Source of the DNA: Aquila chrysaetos chrysaetos
Taxonomy: Eukaryota; Chordata; Aves; Accipitriformes; Accipitridae
DNA length: 64,000 bases
Direction: 5' to 3'
NCBI RefSeq assembly: GCF_900496995.4
Contig: NC_044014.1
Location: forward strand, 14,224,501-14,288,500
The notes below the pieces were generated by a model. That model saw only the letters and a program-made list of their open reading frames with translations, was not told the origin of the DNA and made no database searches. How positions within the stretch are numbered: the stretch's first letter is position 1; each line of letters opens with the position of its first letter. The position numbers and the translations under genes are program-made. Shown here in pieces: positions 26,361-37,784 of the stretch.

Positions 26361-27057
26361 GTAACTTAAAAAAAAAAATCAATGCACTCCACTGCTGAGT
26401 GGTAGAGGTTGCATGTTACACGTTTCTCCTTACAGTGTCAAGCTTGTGCTTTGGTCATCTATGGTCTAAGTGCAGTTCCATGACTAACTTTTCATCAGGT
26501 TTTATTGATAACATTTTTATAATTCACAGTCCATCAGTCAAGTATTTTCTGGTTTGGATATTGGCAGACAAACTCTTCTACTTTCTCTAGGGGACGTGCA
26601 GCCAGATAAAATTACTATTTGATTTCAGAAGGGGTTGAATGAGCAAAAATAGTGAACAAGGAAATTCAAGTTTTAAAAGGGCTTGGTGGAAATTTTAAAT
26701 TTGTTAATACGAAGGACTTGGTCCATATATGTACTTAGACGTAACATGGGAAGAAAATGCGAAGAAAGACTACTTCTTCCTAGATTGACATGATTTGTAA
26801 CAAGCCTGCATTTTCAATAATGGATTGCCAAGTTTTTTGCAGAGGATGAGGCAGAAGCCAGTCTCAAAATGTGCGATTTTGAGAACAGTGAGAGCAACTG
26901 AAGTCAGGGATAGCATCCAGGAAAAAACCTGGGGAATCCCAATCCAAACCTGTGATCAGTTTGATAAACTTCAGCTGTCTGAAACGTAAACCTGACATGT
27001 ATATAATAGATAAAGAAAAGTGTGGTTTGGGCTTGCTTTATTTCATGTTTTTTAACC

Positions 27058-27203
27058 ATGTCAACAGATAACTACAAAGCTTTTGTAACAATGGAAAAGT
27101 ACAAGGTGTATGTGGATGAAAAACAGTCCGCAATTTGCTGCTACTACCCTAAACAGAGTGTGCAGTGCTCATATTGCGGTTGGAAATCCTTCATCCACAA
27201 CTG
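27058..27203 (+). other. Exon-like open frame with strong donor (unrecognised)
   Basis: An ATG at 27058 with A at -3 opens a 49-codon frame that ends at TAA 27205-27207. That stop lies inside a near-perfect splice donor (TG then GTAAGAG from 27204). A possible acceptor AG also lies at 27066-27067 after a T-rich stretch, so it could be an internal exon instead. The peptide is rich in Tyr, Lys and Cys (AICCYYPKQSVQCSYCGW). I recognise no family. Its phase (146 bases) does not fit splicing into SH3PXD2A exon 2, which needs phase 0 from the ATG. It may well be chance. Confidence 0.2.
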
Positions 27204-27477
27204 GTAAGAGAGAACTGAAAAATAACATTAGTCGTGAAAGGGTTAAATTGTAAGATAGCTGCTTCAAGAAAAGGATAATCTATAATTTAAGTCAAGAGGG
27301 TGAAGCAGCTCTTTCATAATGTAAGTAAAAGCTGTTATGCTGTTGGAAAAGCATGTACACTGCTAGCAGGGGGAATGATTATTTTGGTTTTTCTATTATA
27401 CTAGATTGCACACAGGGGCTTATAAAGCAGCACTCTCCGGTGGGCAGGCTGGGAGGGAAGGGGCACGCTACTGTGCT

Positions 27478-27492
27478 GGGGGGGGGGGGGGG
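27478..27492 (+). repeat. G15 homopolymer
   Basis: Fifteen consecutive G residues. Homopolymer lengths in assemblies are error-prone, so the exact count should be treated with caution. Confidence 0.9.
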
Positions 27493-30400
27493 CTGCTCTG
27501 CCAGGACTGCAGCTGGTTTCTTCGGCTCCCTTCTACCACATTAGCTGGGCCTATTTATCTCCAGAGTGAATTTCATTTGAAGAGCAGTAATCTCCCAAGA
27601 AGATTAAATGCAATTGGCTTTTAAAAAACAGGAAAAAAAGATTGCATCGTGCTTTGTGTTTCAGAGTTTAAGATTTGAATGCCAGACAGGCTCTACTATT
27701 CTTGTTGCTCCTATCAAAAGACGTGTATGTTGAAAACCTGAAGTGGATGGACTGTATGGAAAGCAGCCCTTTTAAGAAGCTGGGGTTTTGTAAGTACAGA
27801 AGCTGAGATGGGAGTGTAACAAAGGCTCTGTGTTGTGCTGTTGCACATCAGAGCCAAAAAAACCCTAAGGGGCACATCTCTAGTACCATGTCTAGCACAT
27901 TATGCATGCAACCCTAGTTGCCAGTAATGAGCTGTGTGGCTAATCTGTCATGCACAGCACTGAAACGCTCCCCTTCCCCCAAGGGGCTGAGCACTTTGCT
28001 TCCCCCCAGGGTGCTGAGCACCGTTAGAACCTCTCCTAGCTAGTGGGACAGGAAAACACGGTGCCTAGCCCTGGCAAACAGAAGAGCAAAAACAAGAAAG
28101 AAAGAAAAGTCATCTTTAACAGCAACTCGAGCCACTATGGACAGGATTGTTAGGCCATAGTATGGTTAATATTCAGGGGGGTTTACTTGTCTACGGTGAT
28201 GTGCCACGAATTAATAAGAGGCATCAGAAATGGCCCTAATGGAGCACAGAAAAGTCTGTCCCTTGTTTTATTTTCTCACTGATTTCATGATCCAAGTGTT
28301 TTCAATTTACAACTCAAATGCTTATTTACAAAAAAAAACGCCAGCATGACAAAGTCCTCTTGAAATATGAAAACTCAAGTCATGCTCCAGCTCTGAGACC
28401 GTCACACACACATTCTGTCACGCATCAGCTTTTGCTGTAATTGGAGCAGAGTCTTGCCGGGCTGTAGCTGTATTAGATCTGTGAGGCTAATATGATTACC
28501 TGTTTGGTCAAAAAAAAAAGAAAAAAAAAATTCTTTGCCCAAATACTCACCTAGCAAGTGAGTAGAAAAAAAGCTTTTAAAATAGCTGGTTTAGCTCAGT
28601 CTTCAGACGTGTGAATTTCCCCAGGTGTTCCTCAGGTGAATTTTACTGGAAGCACGAGTCCGTAAAGGTGAATTATTAAATCAGCTGTTAATATTGATAT
28701 TAATATATATATTAAAATAGTTAATAATAGCAGTGATATTCCCATGTAATGATAGGACTTCAGTAATGGAGACTTTAAGAAAAAAAATATAAATACTAGG
28801 AGATTTAGGATTAAAATCCCTAGAGTTAGTTATTTTCCAACAAATTCGCAGTGCCTCGGCCTCTGTGTTCATGGTCCTAGTCAGGTACAGGCTCTTCTGC
28901 ACGTGGGGTCAGTCATCCAACAAGCCTGCTGTGCTCTTCGCTGCATACTCAAGTCTTTCTTTCGTTCAGTCCCAACAGCCGGAGCCTGGCTCTCCAGCAC
29001 AAGGCTGGGAAGCACTGTGAGCTTCATTATCCCAGCTGCTGCCTAAGAGGGGAGCAGATTTTCCCAAGCCTGCAGCTTAATAAGGGGTTTCAGTTATTTT
29101 TCTGCCAGTCTTGCAATAGTCTGGGATTGGACTCCCACTAGACTGGGTGTTGTACATATTTTAAAAGAACAATCCATGCCCCTAGCAACATACATTTTTC
29201 CTATGTAGATGGACGGATGCAGCAAAGAAACAAGGAGAGCAGAAGGTGGCGGTGAGCACAAAACCGTCAGATGATGGAGGAGGAGGGGAGCCAGAGCTGT
29301 ACAAGGGCTGGGTATGCTTTGCAGCTGGAGAAGGTTGTCTAGAACGGTGGAGAATCAAGTTGTCTGGAATAGAGGAAAGGTGAACCGTGGCCCAGATGCC
29401 GTGAAAGTATGGGGTAGACACCAAGGGAGCACAAACCCCAAAGCACCGGTCTCAAGGTTTGACTGAAAATAGCAGCTCCTTCCTTACAAGAGCCGGTGAG
29501 AAGAATACCAGTAAAAAGATGCCAATTAGTAAGAATGTCAGGAAGGATGGGGCAGAGTGTTTGGAGAATGATGTATTTTGTCTCTTTCCCTCACAATGAC
29601 ATGTTTTGAAAGCTGATTTAAAACAAACCCTGAGTGTTTTTAACAATGGGGGGGACCCTTTATTCTTTTTTGGACAGGGTGATAGGAGAAGGGGATGGAA
29701 TGTGTGCTGTATATTGGTAACGGCTCACAGGGAAGAGGCATCCAAGACCCAAAAGACTGGCCACGGCAGGCATATTTTTATCAATGGGTTTTTTGAATGT
29801 TTATATTTTCAAGGAGGAATCTTCTTTCTTTGCTCTGCACACCAGGGACTTGGCCAGTCTAAACAGTAAAGGTTTCTCATATAAATAATTGCTCTGCTGC
29901 TTTGTATCACGCATGAGGATTAGAGGTGGGAAGTCCCTCAAGGAAGAGGAGAGTGCTCTGAAGGAGAAAAGACAAGCCTGAAAAGTGACAACAGAGGTGG
30001 GCACATCAGCTTTTCCCCCCTGCTGCCCTCCCCGCTACCAAAAGTTGGTCTCATGTACACCTGTTCACATCCTAGGGTGGGGTGCTGGGATTTCAGCATT
30101 TTATGTCAGTTCACTAGTTTTGGTAAACTGTGTGTAGTAGCTGAGGAGAGAGGAGAGGGCTGGCTCAGCGCATCTTTCCCTGGCATTATGCAGCAGGTAC
30201 CTGGTTCCCACCTGGCAGCAGTCGGTAGCTGTGTGCTGATGGTGCCGCTCCTGGTTTTCCTTCTTTTTTTCAGCTGCTCATGGAAACCAGCTATGATTTG
30301 AAACCAACGACTTTCAAACGTCAGCCTTCAGGCTCAAGTATCTAAGGCTTTGTGACTCCAGTGTCTCTCCCATGATTGTCGTTGCAGGGCTAATAACGCT

Positions 30401-31308
30401 TGTAACTGTTGTGATTGAGAAACTGTGCCTATAGCACATATAATGAAATCACATTGAGATTGACCTTTCTCCCTGTAAATATGGGGCTTTTTTTGCCAGG
30501 AGCTGGGACCTTTCTGCGCTCCTAGGCTTGCAGGTCTGGAGCTGTCAGCAGCACTCTGGAAGCTTGCTGGAAAATCTGCATGGGCTGCTGTTGAAGAGGC
30601 TTCAAAGGAATGAGAGAGGAAGGCCTTCAGAGGAATGAGAGATCTTAGTGACTTCAGTTAATTTGGTGGACAGCTAATGAATGTCATGACAACAAGCTGC
30701 AGGCTGGAAGATCACACGTAAGTTCCCATTTCTGATGCGACTTTCAAATAATCATATACAAAGTAATGACGCATTATTGAAAAAAACCCCATCCTTAAAT
30801 TTCTAGGGCAAGCTCTTCTCCAAGTGTGACTGGGGAAGGCGATGCTCATTTATCTATGGTTTATCTACAGGTTTGTCGCTCTAAAAGCCCACACGACGGA
30901 GAGCCTGAGCGACCTTCCTCCAGCTTTCATCCTTCTGCGGCCCCGCGGGCCAGGGCAGCGTGGACCTCCGCAGGCGGCAGCCGGCCTGGAGCTCCCAGCT
31001 GGAGCCTGCTGGGCTGCGGGCTCGGCCCCGCTCGCTCGCAGGTTGCCGGCCTGACCTTGGCCGGCCGCTCGGGGAGGGTATTTCGGACACTTTCGGCAGG
31101 GATGGCGGGCCCTGGAGGCATCCCGCCCTTCCTCCGCCCCGGGCGGTACCTTCCCCTGGGCTCTCCTCGAGGCCGGGCCGGGGTGTCTCAGCAGCCCCGG
31201 GCCGAGCGGGGGCCCGCCCGGGTTTGGGGGCGGGAGGGAGAGCTCCCCCCGGGTCGTCGCCACCGCCCCGCGGGGTGTGAGGGGGCGCCCGGAGGGAAGC
31301 GGCGGGCG

Positions 31309-31318
31309 GCCGCCATCT
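31309..31318 (-). promoter_or_regulatory. YY1-type motif
   Basis: GCCGCCATCT on the plus strand is the complement of AGATGGCGGC, a strong match to the YY1 core. It lies about 420 bases upstream of the SH3PXD2A ATG inside the CpG island, a usual setting for YY1 sites near start sites. Confidence 0.5.
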
Positions 31319-31387
31319 CAGGGCAGGCCGCGCCCCCCGCCGCGCGGGGGCGGTGGCTCCCGGTGGCTGCCGACCCCTCACGTCGCC

Positions 31388-31427
31388 TCCCGTCCCGTCC
31401 CGTCCCGTCCCGTCCCGTCCCGTCCCG
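31388..31427 (+). repeat. (GTCCC)n minisatellite
   Basis: About eight perfect copies of the pentamer GTCCC upstream of SH3PXD2A exon 1. The complement, GGGAC, recurs four times in intron 1 at 31916-31935, so the two tracts are mutually complementary. Confidence 0.9.
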
Positions 31428-31450
31428 CCGGCGCCCCCCGGGGCCGCCCG

Positions 31451-31460
31451 GGGGCGGGGC
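31451..31460 (+). promoter_or_regulatory. GC box (SP/KLF site)
   Basis: GGGGCGGGGC is a perfect SP1/KLF GC box, 280 bases upstream of the SH3PXD2A start codon. Confidence 0.6.
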
Positions 31461-31590
31461 CGGCGGCCGGGCCCTGCTCCTCCCGCCGCCCTGGCCGCGC
31501 AGCCTGAGGCAGCGGGGAGGGCGCGGAGCCGGGCCGCCGCCGCGAGAGGGGAGCCGCTGCCACGGCACGGGGCGGAGCCGGCACCGGGGC

Positions 31591-31648
31591 ATCCTCCCTC
31601 CCTCCCTCCACTCCCTCCCCGCCCGCCTGCCTCCCGCCCGCCCGCCGC
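31591..31648 (+). repeat. C-rich pyrimidine tract in 5' UTR or promoter
   Basis: Repeated CCCT and CCCG units (TCCCTCCCTCCCT and later CCCGCCCGCCCG). The minus strand therefore carries at least four runs of three or more G and could form a G-quadruplex. Placement in promoter or 5' UTR depends on the unmapped transcription start. Confidence 0.6.
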
Positions 31649-31739
31649 GCCGGCCGGCATCGCCGCGGCGGGCAGCGCGGCGGAGGGTGCTGCCGGCGCC
31701 GGGAGGGAGCGGCGGAGCGCCGCCGCGGGGTGCGCGAAG

Positions 31740-31811
31740 ATGCTGTCCTACAGCGTGCTGGACGCCAACGTGGTGGACGTGGAGAAGCGGAGGAACCCCT
31801 CGAAGCACTAC
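31740..31811 (+). CDS. SH3PXD2A: SH3PXD2A (TKS5/FISH) first coding exon
   Basis: SH3PXD2A encodes a scaffold with an N-terminal PX domain and five SH3 domains. It is a Src substrate that organises podosomes and invadopodia at the membrane. This exon gives the first 24 residues, with VVDVEKRRNPSKHY matching the PX-domain start of the family. The SH3PXD2B paralogue differs here (it has a different N terminus and KRRVPNKHY), so 2A is preferred. The start ATG at 31740 has A at -3 and aligns with the known N terminus. The donor GTGAGT begins at 31812, in phase 0. No in-frame stop occurs for at least 129 codons upstream, but there is no upstream in-frame ATG in that stretch. Only this exon lies in the window; the rest of the protein is to the right. 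Confidence 0.92.
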
Positions 31812-31837
31812 GTGAGTGGCGGCGGGGCCCGGCCGAG

Positions 31838-31894
31838 CCCCCCCCCCCGTCCGCCGCCGGCCGTGCTGCCGGGCTGCCTGCCTGCGGGGGGGGG
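31838..31894 (+). repeat. C11 and G9 complementary pair after the exon 1 donor
   Basis: A run of eleven C (31838-31848) and a run of nine G (31886-31894) lie 26 and 74 bases downstream of the SH3PXD2A exon 1 donor. They can pair into a GC hairpin with a loop of about 37 bases in the nascent transcript. Confidence 0.8.
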
Positions 31895-31915
31895 CGGCGC
31901 ACGTGTGCGGGCGGC

Positions 31916-31935
31916 GGGACGGGACGGGACGGGAG
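31916..31935 (+). repeat. (GGGAC)4 minisatellite
   Basis: Three perfect GGGAC copies and a fourth ending in G (GGGAG), in SH3PXD2A intron 1 about 105 bases after the donor. Complementary to the GTCCC tract at 31388-31427. Confidence 0.85.
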
Positions 31936-31944
31936 GGGTGCGGT

Positions 31945-31972
31945 GCGGTGCCCGGAGCGCGGTGCCCGGAGC
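31945..31972 (+). repeat. 14-bp tandem duplication
   Basis: The unit GCGGTGCCCGGAGC occurs twice head to tail, followed by a partial third copy (GCGGAGCC). Typical GC-island slippage. Confidence 0.8.
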
Positions 31973-34900
31973 GCGGAGCCGTCCCCCGCCTGACCTTGGG
32001 CAGGGCCCCCGCCCCCGGGCAGCCCTGCCGGCCGGCGCGCCCGCCCTCCCTCCCCCGGTGCCCCTGCGGGGACGCAGGTGAGGCGGCCGCGGGGCTCCGG
32101 GCGGCCGGGGGCGGCGGGGACCCGCACGGCGTGCGGAGAGGTAGCGTGCTGTGGAAATGCAGCTCTTTTCCCCCGCCCTTTTTCATCCCTGGCTTTTTTT
32201 TTAATGTTATCGTTTTGAAGCGTCCTTTCCTTCTGAAGGGGGATCGCCCCTTCTTGCTCAGCAAGATCCAGCGCGGGATGGGACAGGTCTCTCTGCTCCC
32301 CGGTTTGTCTCCATCCTGGCCACGGCACTACAGAGTGCCCGGGGCGGAGCGGAGCGAACCTCTGCCGCTTGTGGGGTCAGCGAGCCGGAGGTGCTGAATG
32401 CATCTTTACTCGTTTTCTCCCATAAGTTACATTAAGACCTTTTTCTGAGGGGGGAACCGGTTTGCATGGTTATCAAGGCAGGCTCAGCGTTTGGGATCTC
32501 TTTCATCTCTCTTTCGCCTTCCTCCTTTCACACCTTAATGCCAATAGCGCAGCATCAGAGGAGGATTTTTAACAACCTTCCCAGACTCCAGTATTGCAGG
32601 GTGTCATATGGAAGTGTCTTTGCCCACAGGAGTTTGCAGCGTACAGTGGAGTAGCTTTCACCCATGCACATAACTAGAGAAGGCATGTTTTTTTTCCCTC
32701 TCTGGCTGTTTCTGGGTTTTAGTTGCACCAAATCCTTTAACTCTTTCCTCAAAACACAACCTGTGTTTTAATATACAGAAGGTTGGATTCTGTGTATAGA
32801 GAAGCTAAATCATCCAGCTTTGGTAAGGGAAAGCCTGAGGGGGTGTTGCATCTGGTGTGAAATCATTCTGAGTATACTGTGTTTCCTGGCATTGCGTATT
32901 TGCCAGATTTCTTCAGAGCTGGTCAGCATTTGAATGGGCTGCCTGAAAGATAAGGCCAAAGATTGGATGTGATGCTTTGTATTAGTATTTCATATCTCTG
33001 AGCTTTTTCCTCAAAGGCTTAAACCATAACTCAGCTTAAGGCTAGAGGGCACTATGTTGCTGAGAGATGCTGATTTGTAGATGTAAAGCTGAAGAATTCC
33101 ATCTACCATGGAATTAAGCATCTTGTGCCCACTTCATAGGAGTGGAAGTTTTAGGTCTCGTGTCCTCTCAGGTTGCCAGCTGGACCTATGCATTCAGTCT
33201 ATTACTCATTCACTGCTTCCAGGTGGGAAAGATTTCTTCAGCTTTTGCAAGCTGCCACTGTGAATTGTGGCTGACACCACTGCAGGCTGTTATCTCACCT
33301 GAAAGGTGGCCACTATTCAGCATCAGAGAAGTACGTCTGCCAAGCATGAAGATATACAAAAGAACTGGTAACAATACCTTCCTAATCGCCAAGAGAAATT
33401 GGCGTTGTTAATTTATTTGTTGGAAATTAACCAGAAAACAAGGATTTAAATCCTGTATTTACATTTTTGAAAGAAAATATTTCCTATCTTTTCCTGCAGA
33501 AACACATCTGTATTTCCTTGACGATCATTGTGATTGCACTTTAATAAACTGTTCCAAGGAGCTCTCTTTAATGCTTCTGGTGGCAAATCTATTTCTTCCC
33601 CTTCATCCTTCTCTCTACACCTTTTCTAATATTGTCTTCTGCACAGCAGTTCCACGTTCCAGTGAGTCCAGCTCTTGGCCAAAAAAAATCACAAACTAAA
33701 TGGTTTGTTGGGTGACCAGTGTTGTGTTTGCCTTTTGTCCCACTGACTCTCGGTCTCTGGCTGTACAGTATTCAGCACAATAGGGTCTCAGTTCACAAAC
33801 AAGCATTGGAGTAATTCAGTTAGAATAATAGTCATCCATGTCCTTGTGACTCTCTTTCTTTTAGATGAGTGAATTAGCCCACAGGTCCAAAAGTCTTGGA
33901 CTCTTTTTCATTTCCTAGGTTGCAGTTTGCAGCATATGCGTGTGCTGCAGCCTTTCATCTGGCTTTGGCTGGAGAAACTCACTCAGGGTGAATCTGCACT
34001 GTCAAAGAATTTAATTCCCTGGGTCTGATCCGTTCATCTCTGTTAGTTTGGTTCTGTGCTCTTTTTTAACACGAAACAACTGTTTTCTTCTAAAATGAAT
34101 ATAAGCGTGACTTAGGATTTAGTTCTCTCCATTGCCTGTGGATAGTTCGGAGAGTGCAAAGCGTGGTGCTCTCTGCCTTACGTGGCTCTGTAATATCAAA
34201 AAAGCCTTTCTGCTTCCGACATCCGTAAACACCTTCATGCCATGCCTTAAGGTCATGCGACACATACCGTGGCATCAGATTAATGATGTGTTTCTCTGGT
34301 GGATGGTGGCATAGGTATTGCAGGCATTTTAACGTGACTCCCTTTCCTTTTAATTGTGATCTTTCAGGGCCAATGTGGAGCCTGGAGAGATGAAGGCAAG
34401 TCTTAGGCATTGTGGGCGTGTGGAGAGGGCTAAATGCGAGTAGCACGTAAGCCCCTGCACTGCTTGGCCTAGATGCCAGGAATCATCCCCTGGAGCAGAT
34501 GTCTTTCATGATACGAGCATAGCTTTTGTGTCCTTGACTCAAGAAAGTCAAGGAAAGAAGGTGGCTTTGCATATCCTCTGCTATGATCCCTGTGCGTGAA
34601 ACTGCTGAAGAGATTAATACCTCACTGGAAGATTTCTAGGGCCCTGCACATGGGAAGAAGTTAAAGTCTTGGATCCAGTGCTATTTGATAGGAACCCAGC
34701 CAGCCCTCTCCCCGCTTGGAAATCACTACTAGGGAAGGAATCTGCAATCCCTCCCTCTGCATCCCTGTCAGCAACTGGGTAGCACAACGACACCTGGTTG
34801 GCTGGGGGCCCTGGATGGCAGCATGTGAAAGGATAAATGGAAGGTTGGATAAATAACCACATGCCTCTTGTATGGTATATCCCTAATATAAGCTACTGCT

Positions 34901-36860
34901 GCTCTTACAGCTCTTGACTTTCCAAATTAATTTCCTATTCTTTCTCCATACTGACGGTCTTTTAAAAATTGGTTTGTGCTTGATAATACTTAAAAAATGT
35001 TCAATCTCCTTGCTTCCCCCTTCCCTTTTCTTTTCACAAGAACAATGTCAGGAAGGTCAAGTCTGGGTTTGTTGGGAAGACCCTTGGTGCAACAGGGGTC
35101 ATGCATTGGCTGAGCAATGCTGTGGTGAAGCTGGGTGCATCAGGACGTTGCAGTTAATGGTTGAAGGTGTCAGTTAATCATTCTGAAGAGAAAAAGATGG
35201 TAACAAAATGCAAATCCCTTTTCCGGCCCCTGCTAAGTTTTAAACAGTCCGAAAGTCTCTTCTCTCAGTTGTTGAAGTGTGATCTGTTTATGGGGTAGCT
35301 TCTCTAGCTTTTAGTCTGAAATTGTGATTGTCTGAATTAAACGTGAAATGATTCCAAACCAGAAGTGCATTCTCTATTTAAAAAGACCCACTGTTGATGC
35401 TTGCCTCCTTTAACCATCTATCGAGTAGCTTAAACAAGACATCCTCCACTTCCCTCTCTCTGTTTCCAGGTTATCTTTAGTCAGCTTACCCTTTACCCAA
35501 ATGTCTGACTCCTTTAGAAGCCCTGCAGGGAGCCTCTGCCTACCAGATGTGCTTGATCCTTCTCTCAGGGAGGTGAGAGGGGGCACCTTGACCAGTTCAC
35601 AGCTTCGCAGGACCTGGGTGATGGCAAACATTCATTAGAAGCCAAATGAATGGGATCCCCCACCCTCCTCCCTCACCACTTGTGCTTCTGCAGAGGACTG
35701 AGTAGTTGCTGATGGGGATTATCTCACTAGATGTTTATATGCTTGAGGTCATTTTTGAGGTCTCTAAGTGTGCCTGTGTTATCCCAAGGGCAGGGATGGA
35801 TACATCAGTATGGATTTCCTCTTCCAGCACTACTCTACTCCTGTTGCAGTCGGGCTTTGTGTGTTTTTCAGCTTTGTACAGCATGGAGGGAAGGTAAAAA
35901 GCTGTTGCTTTACAAGTGACTGCCCTGTCTCTTTCCAGTTAAGAGTGAGGTGCATTGCAGATTTTAGTCATCTGAGATGCCTGCATACTGTCCCAATTCC
36001 TTCCCAGGGTAATTGTTTTCTAATGCCATCTCTGAATGTGTCGAGATGCTCTTGTAGGAATCTCTCTGCTGCATGGATATGGTTGCTAACCATCTTGGGG
36101 CACTGGCATTGCTGAATTGTAAGGGATTGAGTCCTGCTGTGTTGGGTTTCAGCTCTGCTCCCAGGACAACCTAAGTGTGCTTGTCACAAGTGCCCTGTTG
36201 TGAATTGTCAGCTTTGAAGAAAAAACTTGTACTGCTAGGGTCAAGCTCTGTTCCTTGTGTCTTAGCTGCTCCTGATTACCACTTAGGTTCAAGAGTGACT
36301 CAGATGCGATAAGACATCTTCATGGCTTTATTTCTCTTTGTTGCGAGCTGCTGGTTATACAAAGGCCAGCACTGACGAGGAGGATCTGAACATGTCATGG
36401 GTTTAGTGGCAAGGATCTTTGTTCCTGTGTTGGTCCCTCATTGCTACCGTGGGAGAAGGAGCTGGATTCCCCCTGCTTGGGTCATCAAATGGGTTGTCCA
36501 GTGTGGCCCTGCCTGCAGGTCTGAGTCGAGGATCTCCACATGCCACTTGTCCTAGGAGTACCAGCAGCTCATGGGTTAAGAAAGGCTCAGTCTGGCTTTT
36601 TTTGACCCTTTTAATTAGCAGAGCTGGAGACCGTGAGCCACATCTCTTCCAGAGTGAACAGGATGTGACATACCTGGAGCTCACGTGGCCGGTGGCCTGT
36701 GGGTGCAGCTCGGTGAGGGACCTGAAGGCAGTGTTTAGATGAGCAGCTGGAGTACCTTTTTAGAACTTATGATCCATTTTCTGCTCTCCCCTTCCCCTCA
36801 TCAAGATACCCTGTGTGGCTTTCCTTCCAGGGGCCATGATCCAGCTTGACTCACTGGTCT

Positions 36861-36899
36861 GAATTATTATTATTAGTATTAGTATTATTACTATTATCT
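36861..36899 (+). repeat. Imperfect ATT/AGT microsatellite
   Basis: A run of ATT triplets interrupted by AGT and ACT over about 39 bases. Confidence 0.85.
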
Positions 36900-37763
36900 T
36901 TGCCTCGGGTGCTGGGAAGGAGCCAGAAAATTAGCAGGCTGCTCCGTGACTTCATCGTTCCTCAGAACTGAACTTCCGTGCATTGGCAAGGGTTATGTCA
37001 AAGATGTCTGTGATCCCCTGTATGCAGGGCAGAGGAGTGCTCAGGAGAAAGCAGATTGGGGTAAAACATTCCCTCTCCCTTGCAGTGGCTTTCTCTGTAT
37101 GTAGACCACAACCCTGCTGGGGTAGACATATGTCTTTAATGATAATTTCCACCACTCTGCCTGTTTTAGATGCAAATTTTAAGATTTTGCAGACTACAAA
37201 ATCTTCATTGTTTTTTAATGTCTGATGAAAGATGTCAGGAAGAAAAGAAGGCAATATTTCTGAAATATCTGGAAGCTGTGGATAGACAGTTCTCTGCAGG
37301 TTGGTCCAAGTCTTTGCCCTTGCTCCCACATGGCCAGAGGAGCAGGGGTAGCAGGAGGGAGAGATCAAACCTTGCTAGTCCAAAGCTGTCTGCACCCACT
37401 AGTGCTCAGAGGACTTCTCTTTTCCCTGTCACTGCAACCAGTTCTTGATGGAAATGTTGCTTGTTGAAGTGAAATTCTTCCCTAACAGCAGAGGTTTTCG
37501 TTTCCGTGTCCTGTTGGGTTTTTTAGTTTTTCTTTGGCTTCCAAAGCAGTCTTGCAATTTATCTGATGAAAGTACACAGCCTGAAAAAATACTACTCTTG
37601 TATTCTGTCATTGTCTTCCTCAAAACCCATTTCCCATTTTATATGGATTAAACAGGAAGAGGGATTCAATGTGACCCTACCTGAGGCAGGAGGTGACGTA
37701 CAAGCTCTCTAATTTAGTCATTTGGGAGGAAACAGCTGGGCCTTCTAATGTGAGATGATTTTC

Positions 37764-37784
37764 TTTTTTTTTTTTTTTTTTTTT
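37764..37784 (+). repeat. T21 homopolymer
   Basis: Twenty-one consecutive T. No SINE-like sequence is recognised beside it, so it is treated as simple sequence. Confidence 0.85.

Larger units (their letters stand above)
26361..30880. other. Intergenic DNA upstream of SH3PXD2A
   Basis: About 4.5 kb between the CR1 element and the CpG island. It contains an exon-like open frame (27058-27203), a G15 run (27478-27492), A-rich simple sequence near 28510-28531 and an AT-rich tract near 28689-28715. No established gene recognised. Confidence 0.65.
30880..32150. promoter_or_regulatory. CpG island and promoter region of SH3PXD2A
   Basis: GC content and CpG density rise sharply at about 30900 and fall back at about 32150, in contrast to the AT-richer flanks. 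The island covers the first coding exon of SH3PXD2A. Inside it are a perfect GC box (31451-31460), a YY1-type site (31309-31318), C-rich pyrimidine tracts (31591-31648) and several GC minisatellites. No TATA box was seen. Transcription probably starts within roughly 31300-31700, but the exact start cannot be read from sequence. Very long open frames in all six frames here are by-products of the GC content. Confidence 0.85.

Noticed and set aside
24611..26369. Plus-strand open frames of 77 to 233 codons across the CR1 at 24.5-26.4 kb
   Set aside because: They are antisense shadows of the minus-strand CR1 pol sequence.
27058..27203. Reading the exon-like frame as an alternative first coding exon of SH3PXD2A
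   Set aside because: It ends in phase 2, whereas canonical exon 1 ends in phase 0, so joining to exon 2 would shift the frame. It is kept only as an unexplained exon-like frame.
30826..32397. Several very long open frames (up to 358 codons) in the SH3PXD2A promoter region on both strands
   Set aside because: They overlap one another in most frames, are dominated by Pro, Ala, Arg and Gly, and arise because stops are rare in this GC- and CpG-rich island. Only the short SH3PXD2A exon 1 frame matches a family.
37764..37784. T21 run as the tail of a minus-strand retrocopy or SINE
   Set aside because: No SINE or mRNA-like sequence was recognised beside it, and no target-site duplication is evident. 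It is treated as a simple homopolymer.
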